DNA of 64,000 nucleotides from Oscillospiraceae bacterium (lineage in GTDB: Bacteria; Bacillota; Clostridia; UBA1381; UMGS1253). The DNA is taken from positions 62,001-126,000 of the forward strand of contig SVKA01000001.1 in NCBI GenBank assembly GCA_015068725.1, read 5' to 3'. The notes under the pieces are model-generated. The model made no database searches, was not told the DNA's origin, and saw only the letters and a program-made list of their open reading frames with translations. The translations under genes and the position numbers were made by a program. Positions 44,689 to 53,574 of the stretch are shown here, piece after piece. Numbering within the stretch: the stretch's first letter is position 1; each line of letters begins with the position of its first letter.

Positions 44689-45234
44689 ATGTCCAGAATT
44701 GGTAACAGCCCTATTACGATTCCCGCTGGCGTGGATATCAAAATCGAGGCTGAAAATACAGTGACAGTTAAGGGTCCTAAGGGAACTCTTACAAAAAAGC
44801 TGCACAAAGATATGATAATTGAAAAACAGGATAATACAATAATCGTAAAAAGACCTTCTGAGAACAAGGAGCACAAATCCTTGCACGGACTTACAAGAAC
44901 ACTTATTAATAACATGGTTATCGGTGTTACAGAAGGATTCACAAAGACTCTTGAAGTAAACGGTGTTGGTTACAGAGCAGCAAAGCAGGGCAACAAACTT
45001 GCTCTTACTCTCGGTTATTCACATCCGGTTGAGATGGAGCCTACAGAGGGTATTACGATTGATGTGCCTGCTCCGAACCAGATTATAATCGGCGGAGCTG
45101 ACAAGCAAAGCGTTGGTCAGTTTGCTGCAAAGGTTCGTGAGAAGCGCCCGCCTGAGCCGTATAAGGGCAAGGGTATTAAGTACGTTGATGAAATCATCAA
45201 GCGTAAAGAGGGTAAAGCAGGCGGCAAGAAATAA
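44689..45234 (+). CDS. rplF: Ribosomal protein L6
   Basis: The 181-residue protein has [14 protein letters not shown] at the start and [14 protein letters not shown] at the C-terminus, near the sarcin-ricin loop site. Confidence 0.98.
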   Translation: MSRIGNSPITIPAGVDIKIEAENTVTVKGPKGTLTKKLHKDMIIEKQDNTIIVKRPSENKEHKSLHGLTRTLINNMVIGVTEGFTKTLEVNGVGYRAAKQGNKLALTLGYSHPVEMEPTEGITIDVPAPNQIIIGGADKQSVGQFAAKVREKRPPEPYKGKGIKYVDEIIKRKEGKAGGKK

Positions 45235-45252
45235 GAAAGGAGTGGATTTTAA

Positions 45253-45606
45253 ATGGTAAACAAAAAGTCAAGCAATAAAGCAAGATTAAAGCGCCATTTG
45301 CGTATCAGAAAAAAGATTAACGGCACCGCAGAAATGCCGCGTCTTAGCGTATTTCGCAGTTTGAAAAACATGTATGCGCAGCTTATAGATGACGAAAACG
45401 GTGTAACAATTGTATCCGCTTCAAGCCTTAAGGACAGCTCATACGGCGGTAACGTCGAGGCTGCAAGAGAGATTGGTAAAAAGCTTGCCGAGGCAGCTCT
45501 TGAGAAAGGTATTAAGAAAGTTGTTTTCGACAGAAGCGGCTACATTTATCACGGTAGAGTTGCAGCTCTTGCCGAGGGCGCAAGAGAAGGCGGATTAGAG
45601 TTTTAA
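45253..45606 (+). CDS. rplR: Ribosomal protein L18
   Basis: The 117-residue 5S rRNA-binding protein has an Arg/Lys-rich N-terminus ([23 protein letters not shown]) and ends [24 protein letters not shown]. Confidence 0.98.
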   Translation: MVNKKSSNKARLKRHLRIRKKINGTAEMPRLSVFRSLKNMYAQLIDDENGVTIVSASSLKDSSYGGNVEAAREIGKKLAEAALEKGIKKVVFDRSGYIYHGRVAALAEGAREGGLEF

Positions 45607-45623
45607 TAAGAAGGAGGGATACC

Positions 45624-46127
45624 ATGCAGGAAAGAATAGACGCAGAAACACTTGATATAAAAGAAAAAGTTGTTAATATAAGCCGTGTTGCAAAGGTTGT
45701 AAAGGGCGGTAGAACATTTCGTTTCAGCGCACTTGTTGTAGTAGGCGACGAGAATGGTCATGTTGGCTATGGTACAGGTAAGTCTGCTGAAATTCCGGAT
45801 GCCATCAGAAAGGGTATCGAGGATGCTAAAAAGAATATGATTACTGTTCCCATGGTTGATGGAACTATTCCGCACGAGGTTGTCGGCGTATTTGGCGCAG
45901 GCAAAGTGCTTATTAAACCGGCTGCAGAAGGTACAGGCGTTATCGCTGGCGGTCCCGCCAGAGCGGTACTTGAGCTTGTTGGTATAAGAGATATAAGAAC
46001 AAAATCTCTTCGTTCCAATAACCCCAGGAACGTGGTAAGAGCCACAATCGATGGTCTTGCATCACTTACTTCAGCTGAAGAGGTAGCAAAGAAACGTGGC
46101 AAGAGCGTTGAAGAATTGTTGGGTTAA
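45624..46127 (+). CDS. rpsE: Ribosomal protein S5
   Basis: The 167-residue protein has a double-stranded-RNA-binding-like N-domain with [16 protein letters not shown] and a C-domain with [22 protein letters not shown]. It has roles in decoding accuracy and at the mRNA entry site. Confidence 0.98.
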   Translation: MQERIDAETLDIKEKVVNISRVAKVVKGGRTFRFSALVVVGDENGHVGYGTGKSAEIPDAIRKGIEDAKKNMITVPMVDGTIPHEVVGVFGAGKVLIKPAAEGTGVIAGGPARAVLELVGIRDIRTKSLRSNNPRNVVRATIDGLASLTSAEEVAKKRGKSVEELLG

Positions 46128-46140
46128 GGAGGAAAAGTAA

Positions 46141-46326
46141 ATGGCAGCAAAAACACTCAAAATTACGCTTGTGAAAAGCACAATCGGTCGCAAACAGGAC
46201 CAGATTGCAACAGTTAAGGCTCTTGGCCTTCACAAGATTCGTAGCGTAGTTGAAAAGCAGGATACTCCTCAGATAAGAGGTATGATTACTAAGGTTTCTC
46301 ATTTGGTCGAAGTAGAGGAAGCTTAA
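46141..46326 (+). CDS. rpmD: Ribosomal protein L30
   Basis: The 61-residue protein has [24 protein letters not shown], matching bacterial L30. GGAGG lies upstream. Confidence 0.97.
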   Translation: MAAKTLKITLVKSTIGRKQDQIATVKALGLHKIRSVVEKQDTPQIRGMITKVSHLVEVEEA

Positions 46327-46358
46327 TTACAAGTTAAAACAAAAGGAGGTGCAGCAAA

Positions 46359-46799
46359 ATGAGACTTGATGAACTACAACCTGCAGAAGGTTCAAAGTTT
46401 GTGGCAAAGAGAAAAGGCCGCGGCCCCGGAACAGGTAACGGCAAAACAGCCGGCAAGGGTCATAAGGGTCAGAATGCACGTAGCGGTGGCGGTGTAAGAC
46501 CGGGCTTCGAAGGTGGTCAGATGCCTATTTACAGACGTCTTCCGAAGAGAGGTTTTACAAACATTTTTGCCAAGCAGTATGTTACTGTTAACGTTGAAGT
46601 GTTAGATAAATTTGAAAAGGGTACTGAGGTTACAGCAGAGCTTTTGAAGGAAATGGGAATTATCAGCAAGGTAAAGGACGGAATCAAAATTCTCGGCAGA
46701 GGTGAAATAACAAAGCCTTTGACAGTAAAAGCCGCTAAATTTACCGAATCGGCTGCCAGCAAGATTGAAGCGGCAGGCGGAAAGGCTGAGGTGATTTAA
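46359..46799 (+). CDS. rplO: Ribosomal protein L15
   Basis: The 146-residue protein has a Gly/Lys-rich N-terminal extension ([19 protein letters not shown], then [20 protein letters not shown]). Its stop is immediately followed by the secY start. Confidence 0.98.
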   Translation: MRLDELQPAEGSKFVAKRKGRGPGTGNGKTAGKGHKGQNARSGGGVRPGFEGGQMPIYRRLPKRGFTNIFAKQYVTVNVEVLDKFEKGTEVTAELLKEMGIISKVKDGIKILGRGEITKPLTVKAAKFTESAASKIEAAGGKAEVI

Positions 46800-48086
46800 T
46801 TGTTTAAAACAATACGTAACGCCTGGGCGATACCCGATTTGAGAAGTAAGATGATTTTTACTATCCTTATGTTGATAGTATACAGACTTGGTAGCGTTAT
46901 CCCGGTACCGGGACTTAGCGCTGACGCTATGGCGGCATTTATGTCACAGGACGGCGGTATGGGTTTGTTCACACTTCTTGACACATTTACAGGTGGTGCA
47001 TTCTCAAATGCAACAATATTTGCAATGGGTATCACACCATATATTAACTCGTCAATTATAATGCAGCTTTTGGCAGTTGCAATCCCTGCGCTCGAAAGAT
47101 TGCAGAAGGAAGGCGAGGAAGGCAGAAAGAAAATCAACAGTATTACAAGATATGTAACTGTTGTACTTGCTCTTATACAGGCAATAGGTCTTTACTTTAC
47201 ATTGAAGGCTTATGGCGTTGTTGAAAACCCCGGCTTTATGTCATTTGTTGTAATTGCACTTACATTTACAGCAGGTACGGCGTTTATTATGTGGGTTGGA
47301 GAGCAGATTACAGAAAAAGGTATTGGCAACGGTATTTCACTTATAATCTTTGCCGGTATTGTATCAAGATTGCCCCAGGCAGCTGTAACACTTTATAATG
47401 AGTTTCTTGGTGTAAACTTGACTGTTGTAAGTGCTGTTTTGCTTATTGTAGTATTGGCACTAAGCGTAGCGGTTGTTGGCTTTGTTGTATTTATGAATGA
47501 AGCTGAAAGACGCATACCCGTTCAGTACGCAAAAAGAGTTGTTGGCAGAAAGATGTATGGTGGCCAGAGCACAAACATTCCGATCAAGGTTGCTATGGCA
47601 GGTGTTATTCCGATCATTTTCGCATCGAGCATCGTGTCATTCCCTGCAACTATCGCACAGTTTGCAGGCGGAATTCCGCAGACTGGTTTCTGGCATGGTT
47701 TCTTCGAGCTTATGTCGCCGGGCGGCTGGCTTTATGGAGTACTTTATTTTGTGCTTATCATATTCTTCACATATTTTTATACTGCAATGCAGTTTAATCC
47801 TATTGAGATGGCTAACAACATCAAGAGAAACGGCGGTTTTGTACCGGGTATAAGACCTGGTAAGCCTACAAGCGATTATATTGCAAAGGTTCTTAACAGA
47901 GTTGTGTTGGTGGGCGCACTTTTCCTTGCACTCATCGCAGTATTCCCGATGGCATTCAGCGGCGTTATCCCGAGCATGATGCTTGGCGGTACATCATTGT
48001 TGATTGTTGAGGGTGTTGCACTTGAAACTGTTAAGCAGATTGAATCGCAGATGCTTATGCGTCATTACAAGGGATTCCTTGATTAA
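46800..48086 (+). CDS. secY: Protein translocase subunit SecY
   Basis: The 428-residue protein has ten membrane helices and forms the protein-conducting channel. The plug region GGAFSNATIFAMGITPYINSSI, the cytosolic loop with RRIPVQYAKR, and QFNPIEMANNIKRNGGFVPGIRPG are typical. TTG 46800 directly follows the rplO stop and lies behind GAGGTG. SecY is the target of export for the signal-peptide proteins seen in this window. Confidence 0.98.
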   Translation: MFKTIRNAWAIPDLRSKMIFTILMLIVYRLGSVIPVPGLSADAMAAFMSQDGGMGLFTLLDTFTGGAFSNATIFAMGITPYINSSIIMQLLAVAIPALERLQKEGEEGRKKINSITRYVTVVLALIQAIGLYFTLKAYGVVENPGFMSFVVIALTFTAGTAFIMWVGEQITEKGIGNGISLIIFAGIVSRLPQAAVTLYNEFLGVNLTVVSAVLLIVVLALSVAVVGFVVFMNEAERRIPVQYAKRVVGRKMYGGQSTNIPIKVAMAGVIPIIFASSIVSFPATIAQFAGGIPQTGFWHGFFELMSPGGWLYGVLYFVLIIFFTYFYTAMQFNPIEMANNIKRNGGFVPGIRPGKPTSDYIAKVLNRVVLVGALFLALIAVFPMAFSGVIPSMMLGGTSLLIVEGVALETVKQIESQMLMRHYKGFLD

Positions 48087-48155
48087 TAAGTTTATAAGCA
48101 TTAATAAAAGGCAATAATGACAGTTGATATTGCTATAAAAGAGGTGGAATACAAC

Positions 48156-48791
48156 TTGAAGCTTGTATTTTTAGGTCCTCCGGGAGCAGGCAAGGGAACG
48201 CAGGCAGCGTATATTGCCGAAGCCGGAGCTATTCCAACCATTTCCACAGGTGCAATGCTTCGCGAAGCTATCGCGAACAAAACAGAGCTTGGAAAGCTTG
48301 CTGATTCGTTAATCAGCAAGGGAGAGCTTGTACCTGATGAGGTTATTATTGGCGTTGTAAAGGACAGACTCAAGCTTGATGACTGCAAAAACGGATATAT
48401 CCTCGATGGATTTCCGAGAACAGTCAAGCAGGCAGAAGCACTCGACGAGATGCTTCCCGATGCTATTGATATTGCTCTTTCGCTTGAAGTACCTGATGAG
48501 GATATCATCGAAAGACTTACAGGCAGACGTGAGTGCGAAAAGTGTAAAGCTACTTTTCACATAAAGAACAATCCGTCGACAAAGGGTGATATTTGTGACA
48601 AGTGTGGTGGAAAGCTTATACAAAGAGCTGATGACAGCGCCGAAACAATAAAAAATCGCATGAGTGTGTATCATGCACAGACAGAGCCGATTAAGGACTA
48701 TTATAAAAAGCTCGGCAAGCTTGTATGCGTTGATGGCGTGGGCAGTGTTGAGCAGGTTCGGACGGCACTATTTAAGGCTCTTGGCCTTTAG
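48156..48791 (+). CDS. adk: Adenylate kinase, zinc-binding LID type
   Basis: Adk interconverts AMP, ADP and ATP. The P-loop GPPGAGKGTQA is at residues 7-17, DGFPRTVKQAEAL lies near 85, and the LID domain has two CxxC pairs (CEKCKATFH, CDKCGGKL) for zinc, common in Gram-positives. The frame is open to 48117, but GAGGTGG is 8 nt before TTG 48156, so the product has 211 residues. Confidence 0.97.
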   Translation: MKLVFLGPPGAGKGTQAAYIAEAGAIPTISTGAMLREAIANKTELGKLADSLISKGELVPDEVIIGVVKDRLKLDDCKNGYILDGFPRTVKQAEALDEMLPDAIDIALSLEVPDEDIIERLTGRRECEKCKATFHIKNNPSTKGDICDKCGGKLIQRADDSAETIKNRMSVYHAQTEPIKDYYKKLGKLVCVDGVGSVEQVRTALFKALGL

Positions 48792-48800
48792 GAGGCATTT

Positions 48801-49544
48801 ATGATTACAATAAAGTCCCATAGCGAGCTTGATTTGATGCGAAAGGCAGGCAAAATTGTATCCGGCACATTTGAAGCGTTAAAGCGCTCGATAAAGCCCG
48901 GAATTACTACAAAAGAGCTTGACCGTATTGCGTATGATTTTATCAAAAGCAGCGGTGCAACACCTTCGTTTTTGAATTATGGTGGCTTTCCGGCAAGTAT
49001 ATGCACATCGATTAACGATTGTGTCATTCACGGAATACCGGATAAGACAAAGCTGTGTGATGGAGACATTATAAGTATAGACATCGGCGCGTGCTATAAA
49101 GGATATCACGCTGACAGTGCAAAAACTTTCGCTGTTGGAGATATAAGCGCCGATGCTAAGCGCCTCATTGACGTTACACGTCAGAGCTTTTACGAAGGTA
49201 TAAAGCTTGCAAAAAGAAAAAATCGTATCGGCGACGTAAGTGCGGCGATAGGAGAGTATATTGAGTCAAACGGATTTGGAGTTGTGAGAGATTACACAGG
49301 TCATGGTATTGGAGAAAAGCTCCACGAGGACCCCAGCGTTTTCAATTTTGGTGCGCCCGGGCATGGTCCTCGTCTGATGGCGGGGATGACTATTGCGATT
49401 GAGCCTATGGTAACCGCAGGTGATTATGAGGTTTATACCGAAGATGATGACTGGACAGTAAGAACATTTGATGGTTCGCTTGCAGCGCATTACGAACACA
49501 CAATTCTTATTACTGATGGTGAGTGTGAGATACTTACGCTTTAA
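48801..49544 (+). CDS. map: Methionine aminopeptidase type I
   Basis: The 247-residue metalloprotease removes initiator Met from nascent chains. Dimetal ligands lie in DIGACYKGYHADSAKTF, GHGIGEKLHEDP and IEPMVTAG, with the catalytic His in the CVIHGIP segment. AGGAGG lies before the ATG, 9 nt after adk. Confidence 0.97.
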   Translation: MITIKSHSELDLMRKAGKIVSGTFEALKRSIKPGITTKELDRIAYDFIKSSGATPSFLNYGGFPASICTSINDCVIHGIPDKTKLCDGDIISIDIGACYKGYHADSAKTFAVGDISADAKRLIDVTRQSFYEGIKLAKRKNRIGDVSAAIGEYIESNGFGVVRDYTGHGIGEKLHEDPSVFNFGAPGHGPRLMAGMTIAIEPMVTAGDYEVYTEDDDWTVRTFDGSLAAHYEHTILITDGECEILTL

Positions 49545-49571
49545 ATCTGAGACTGAATATGAGGTGATTTT

Positions 49572-49847
49572 TTGGATATCTGTATTGGAAGCGTTGTGAT
49601 TTCCAAGGCGGGACGCGACAAAGGACGCAGCTTTATCGTTGTGGCGCAGGAGGGCGAATTTGTTTATCTGTGCGATGGCGATTTGCGAAAGAGCGACTGC
49701 CCGAAGAAGAAAAAACGCAAACACCTTGCATCTACAAACATAGTTTGTGATTATATAGGTGATAAGATAAAGGATAAAAAAAAGGTTACAAACACAGAAA
49801 TACGCAGAGCTTTGTCAGAGCTTTGCATGGATGTTAAGGAAAACTGA
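49572..49847 (+). CDS. oapB: KOW-domain RNA-binding protein OapB (YbzG)
   Basis: The 91-residue protein has a KOW/L14e-like fold at 6-24 (GSVVISKAGRDKGRSFIVV), a basic segment KKKKRKH (45-51) and a short C-terminal helix with NTEIRRAL. It lies between map and infA, the conserved position of ybzG in Bacillota. In H. halodurans this protein is OapB, the second protein of the OLE ribonucleoprotein, which binds OLE RNA directly. With an OLE RNA and oapA present 47 kb upstream, the assignment is well supported. OapB homologues also occur in genomes without OLE RNA, so a ribosome-related role is possible too. TTG 49572 follows GAGGTG. Confidence 0.88.
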   Translation: MDICIGSVVISKAGRDKGRSFIVVAQEGEFVYLCDGDLRKSDCPKKKKRKHLASTNIVCDYIGDKIKDKKKVTNTEIRRALSELCMDVKEN

Positions 49848-49862
49848 AAGGGGGCTTTATCC

Positions 49863-50081
49863 GTGGCAAAGGACGATATGATTGAAATTGAAGGTACTGT
49901 AGTCGAGGCACTGCCGAACGCAATGTTTCAGGTAGAGCTTGAAAATGGGCACAGGATACTTGCTCATATTTCAGGCAAACTTAGAATGAATTTCATAAGA
50001 ATTTTGCCGGGGGATAAGGTAACGGTTGAGCTTTCGCCGTATGACCTTACTCGCGGAAGAATTACATGGAGAGCAAAATAA
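49863..50081 (+). CDS. infA: Translation initiation factor IF-1
   Basis: The 72-residue OB-fold protein binds the 30S A site. [30 protein letters not shown] and [14 protein letters not shown] are nearly invariant. It starts at GTG 49863 behind GGGGGC. Confidence 0.98.
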   Translation: MAKDDMIEIEGTVVEALPNAMFQVELENGHRILAHISGKLRMNFIRILPGDKVTVELSPYDLTRGRITWRAK

Positions 50082-50112
50082 GACACAGAGTCTTGTTTTG
50101 TGGCGGCGATGA

Positions 50113-50283
<171 letters not shown>

Positions 50284-50547
50284 TGAGTTTAATTTAAACC
50301 AATGGCGCGGAGGCGTCAAAAAACTCACACTAAATTTGTAAATAACTCGTTTTTGTCGCGGCTGGACGCGAAAGCGCGTCTGACAAAAGCAGAGTTTTGA
50401 GCCTGGTGAGATTAAAATGCAGTGGCTTCGTATTTTAGTGTAAGGCTATATTAAGACTCGAATGAGTCTTGCGGGCGCTTATGGTGCGTCCGGGCGGATT
50501 TATTTTCGCGAACGTATAAAGAGCTTAATTTGGAGGTGTAAAAAGTT
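50284..50547 (+). promoter_or_regulatory. Structured intergenic region before rpsM
   Basis: This 264-nt non-coding gap inside a tightly packed operon holds a nested hairpin: AACTC/GAGTT (50344-50348/50392-50396), TTTTGTC/GACAAAA (50351-50357/50382-50388) and GACGCG/CGCGTC (50365-50370/50375-50380). Two more stems follow, AAGACTC-GAAT-GAGTCTT (50453-50470) and GGGCGC/GCGTCC (about 50473-50491). It looks like an RNA regulatory leader or processing site for rpsM-rpsK-rpsD-rpoA-rplQ. I recognise no known motif. Confidence 0.55.
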
Positions 50548-50916
50548 ATGGCAAGAATAGCCGGAGTTGACTTACCGAGAGAGAAGAGAGTTGAAATAGG
50601 ACTTACTTACATCTACGGTATAGGCAGAAGTGCGGCGAGCAAAATCCTCGCAGCAACAGGTGTAAACCCTGACACAAGAGTTAAGGATTTGACTGATGAA
50701 GAGGTCGGCAAATTGCGTGATGCAATCGACGCCGAGTATACTGTTGAAGGTGATCTTCGCAGACAGGTAGCACTCGACATCAAGAGACTCATGGAAATTG
50801 GTTGTTATCGTGGTATAAGACACAGAAAAGGACTTCCTGTTCGTGGTCAGAGAACAAAGACAAACGCAAGAACAAGAAAAGGTCCTGCAAGAACAATCGC
50901 TAATAAGAAGAAGTAA
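50548..50916 (+). CDS. rpsM: Ribosomal protein S13
   Basis: The 122-residue head protein contacts P-site t[28 protein letters not shown] at the start and the basic C-terminal tail ([19 protein letters not shown]) are typical. Confidence 0.98.
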   Translation: MARIAGVDLPREKRVEIGLTYIYGIGRSAASKILAATGVNPDTRVKDLTDEEVGKLRDAIDAEYTVEGDLRRQVALDIKRLMEIGCYRGIRHRKGLPVRGQRTKTNARTRKGPARTIANKKK

Positions 50917-50936
50917 TAAAGGAGGGAATAAGCTAA

Positions 50937-51338
50937 ATGGCTAAAGCAACTACTAAAAAAACCACACGTACAAAGCGCAGAGATAGAAAAAATATAGAAA
51001 AAGGCGCAGCTCATATTCGCTCCACGTTTAACAATACTATCGTAACAATTACAGACGTTGCAGGAAACGCTATTTCGTGGGCAAGCGCAGGCGGACTCGG
51101 TTTCAGGGGTTCGCGTAAGAGCACACCTTATGCAGCACAGATGGCTGCAGAAACAGCTGCAAAGGCAGCTATGGAGCATGGCTTAAAGAGCATTGAAGTA
51201 TACGTTAAAGGTCCGGGTGCGGGCAGAGAGGCTGCAATCCGTGCGTTGCAGGCAGCAGGTCTTGATATCAATATGATTAAAGACGTTACGCCTATTCCGC
51301 ATAACGGTTGCCGTCCTCCAAAGAGAAGACGTGTATGA
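50937..51338 (+). CDS. rpsK: Ribosomal protein S11
   Basis: The 133-residue platform protein has [37 protein letters not shown] and the C-terminal [15 protein letters not shown], including the Asn-Gly site of isoaspartate formation. Confidence 0.98.
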   Translation: MAKATTKKTTRTKRRDRKNIEKGAAHIRSTFNNTIVTITDVAGNAISWASAGGLGFRGSRKSTPYAAQMAAETAAKAAMEHGLKSIEVYVKGPGAGREAAIRALQAAGLDINMIKDVTPIPHNGCRPPKRRRV

Positions 51339-51450
51339 TTTTTGTTATGCACATGGTGCATAAAATTATTTGAACGAAAAGGTGTCCGGCGTATATGCGC
51401 TGTTTAGCGCACAAAAGTCGGCGAGATTATTAACGGAGGTGTAAAAATAC

Positions 51451-52071
51451 ATGGCTAGATATACTGGCGCAGTTTGTCGTCTTTGCCGCAGAGAAGGTCA
51501 GAAGCTTTTCTTGAAGGGTCAAAGATGCTATACTGATAAATGTTCTGTAAAGAGAGGAACACCCGGTCAGCACGGTCAGAGCAGACGCAAGCTTTCCGAG
51601 TACGGTGTTCAGCTTCGTGAGAAGCAAAAGACAAAGAGATATTATGGTGTATTGGAGAGTCAGTTCAGAAAGTATTTTGAAATGGCTAACAAGATGAAGG
51701 GCGTAACAGGTGAAAACCTGCTTTCAGTTCTTGAGAGCAGACTCGACAACGTAATATATCGTTTGGGATTTGGTACATCAAGAGCAGAAGCAAGACAGCT
51801 TGTTTTGCACGGCCACTTTAATGTAAACGGTAAGAGAGTAGATATTCCTTCATATCTCGTATCACCCGGAGAAGTTATTTCTATCAGAGAAGCTTCAAAG
51901 AAATCTGCAAAGATTAAGGAAGTTCTTGAGATAACAGAATCAAAACTTGTTCCGGATTGGCTCGAGCTTAACCGTGATTCACTTGAGGCAAAGGTTGTAT
52001 CACTCGCATCGAGAGAGCACATTGATTTGCCAATCGAGGAGCACTTAATCGTCGAGTTGTACTCCAAATAA
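51451..52071 (+). CDS. rpsD: Ribosomal protein S4, zinc-binding type
   Basis: This 206-residue primary binder of 16S rRNA has four N-terminal cysteines at 9, 12, 26 and 31 (CRLC...C....C), the zinc-containing form. The S4 domain (about 95-155) has [23 protein letters not shown]. The 112-nt gap before it holds a TTATGCAC/GTGCATAA hairpin (51346-51364 region) that might be an S4-type autoregulatory site, though I see no clear pseudoknot. Confidence 0.97.
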   Translation: MARYTGAVCRLCRREGQKLFLKGQRCYTDKCSVKRGTPGQHGQSRRKLSEYGVQLREKQKTKRYYGVLESQFRKYFEMANKMKGVTGENLLSVLESRLDNVIYRLGFGTSRAEARQLVLHGHFNVNGKRVDIPSYLVSPGEVISIREASKKSAKIKEVLEITESKLVPDWLELNRDSLEAKVVSLASREHIDLPIEEHLIVELYSK

Positions 52072-52146
52072 TAGGTTTCAGATATTTTTTGAGATTGTTT
52101 ATTGGAGTAAGGTATTATGGCCCAATAGGGCAAGGAGGGATATTGC

Positions 52147-53100
52147 ATGATAGAGATTGAAAAACCAAGAGTGGAATGTATAGAGATGCGTGAAGAGGAT
52201 CATTACGGCAAATTTGTTGTAGAACCCTTGGAGCGTGGATATGGAACAACCCTCGGCAATTCTCTTAGAAGAATATTGTTATCTTCTCTTCCGGGCGCAG
52301 CCGTAAATTCAATAAAGATTGACGGCGTGCTCCACGAGTTTTCTGTAATTCCAGGAGCTAAAGAGGATGTTACAGAGCTTGTGTTGAATATAAAGGGTAT
52401 CGCAGCAAAAATTCACACAGATGAGCCCAAGACAGTATATATTGATGCACAGGGTCCGTGTGTGGTTACTGCGGGAGATATCAAAACAGACGCGGATATC
52501 GAAATATTAAACCCCGATTTATATATTGCGACGCTCGGCGAGGATGCAAAGCTTTATGTTGAGCTTTCGATGTCAAAGGGCAGAGGCTATATTTCGGCAG
52601 AAAAGAACCGCGAAAGTGCACCCCAGCAGATTATAGGAGTTATACCGGTAGACTCGATTTATACACCGGTTAAGAAGGTTAATTATAAGGTTGAGCCGGC
52701 TCGTGTTGGTGCAGCTTATGATTTTGACAAACTCACTATTGAGGTGTGGACAAATGGTACACTCAAGCCGAACGAGGCAATCAGCCTTGCGGCAAAGATT
52801 ATGAGCGAGCATTTGTCGCTCTTTATCGACCTTTCTGACAATGCAAGAAATGTTGAGATTATGGTTGAAAAGGAAGAGAGCAAAAAAGAAAAAGTGCTTG
52901 AAATGACGATTGAGGAGCTTGATTTGTCAGTTCGTTCTTATAACTGCTTAAAGCGTGCAGGTATCAACACAGTTGAAGACCTTGCAAATAAGACCGAAGA
53001 AGACATGATGAAGGTTCGCAACCTCGGAAGAAAGTCACTTGAAGAGGTAATTCACAAATTAGAGTCTTTAAATCTTGCGCTTCGCAGAGAAGAAGACTGA
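52147..53100 (+). CDS. rpoA: RNA polymerase alpha subunit
   Basis: The 317-residue protein has an N-terminal dimerisation domain ([27 protein letters not shown]) and a C-terminal domain (about 245-317, [39 protein letters not shown]) that contacts UP elements and activators. Confidence 0.98.
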   Translation: MIEIEKPRVECIEMREEDHYGKFVVEPLERGYGTTLGNSLRRILLSSLPGAAVNSIKIDGVLHEFSVIPGAKEDVTELVLNIKGIAAKIHTDEPKTVYIDAQGPCVVTAGDIKTDADIEILNPDLYIATLGEDAKLYVELSMSKGRGYISAEKNRESAPQQIIGVIPVDSIYTPVKKVNYKVEPARVGAAYDFDKLTIEVWTNGTLKPNEAISLAAKIMSEHLSLFIDLSDNARNVEIMVEKEESKKEKVLEMTIEELDLSVRSYNCLKRAGINTVEDLANKTEEDMMKVRNLGRKSLEEVIHKLESLNLALRREED

Positions 53101-53142
53101 TTAAAGACAAGATAAATACGGTATTTTGAGTCAAAGGAGGTT

Positions 53143-53490
53143 TTGGTTATGCCGGGAACAAGAAAATTAGGTCGTCCTACCGACCAAAGAATGGCAATGC
53201 TTCGCAACCTTGTTACAAGCTTTTTAGATACAGGCAGAATTGAAACAACAGTTGCACGTGCAAAAGAAACAAGAAGCATGGCAGAAAAGATGATTACACT
53301 TGCTAAGGAGAACACACTTCACTCAAGACGTCAGGCGCTTGCCTTTGTTATGAGAGAGGACGTTGTAGCAAAGCTTTTTAGCGAGATAGGACCGAAATAT
53401 GCCGACAGAAACGGCGGATATACAAGAATTACAAGAATAGGACCAAGACGCGGCGATGCTGCTGAGATGGCTGTTTTAGAGCTTGTATAA
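53143..53490 (+). CDS. rplQ: Ribosomal protein L17
   Basis: The 115-residue protein has [22 protein letters not shown] at the start and ends [12 protein letters not shown]. It is the last gene of the operon, followed by a strong terminator. Confidence 0.98.
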   Translation: MVMPGTRKLGRPTDQRMAMLRNLVTSFLDTGRIETTVARAKETRSMAEKMITLAKENTLHSRRQALAFVMREDVVAKLFSEIGPKYADRNGGYTRITRIGPRRGDAAEMAVLELV

Positions 53491-53525
53491 TCGGTAAACA
53501 AAATATAAATCCTTTTGGATAATAT

Positions 53526-53557
53526 AAAAGCCGGTGCGAAAAATCGCATCGGCTTTT
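53526..53557 (+). terminator. Intrinsic terminator after rplQ
   Basis: AAAAGCCGGTGCGA (53526-53539) pairs with TCGCATCGGCTTTT (53544-53557) with one G-T wobble and a 4-nt loop. T-rich sequence follows, and the A-run on the left may also serve the convergent penicillin-binding protein gene. Confidence 0.9.
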
Positions 53558-53574
53558 GTGTATTTATAAGTGTT

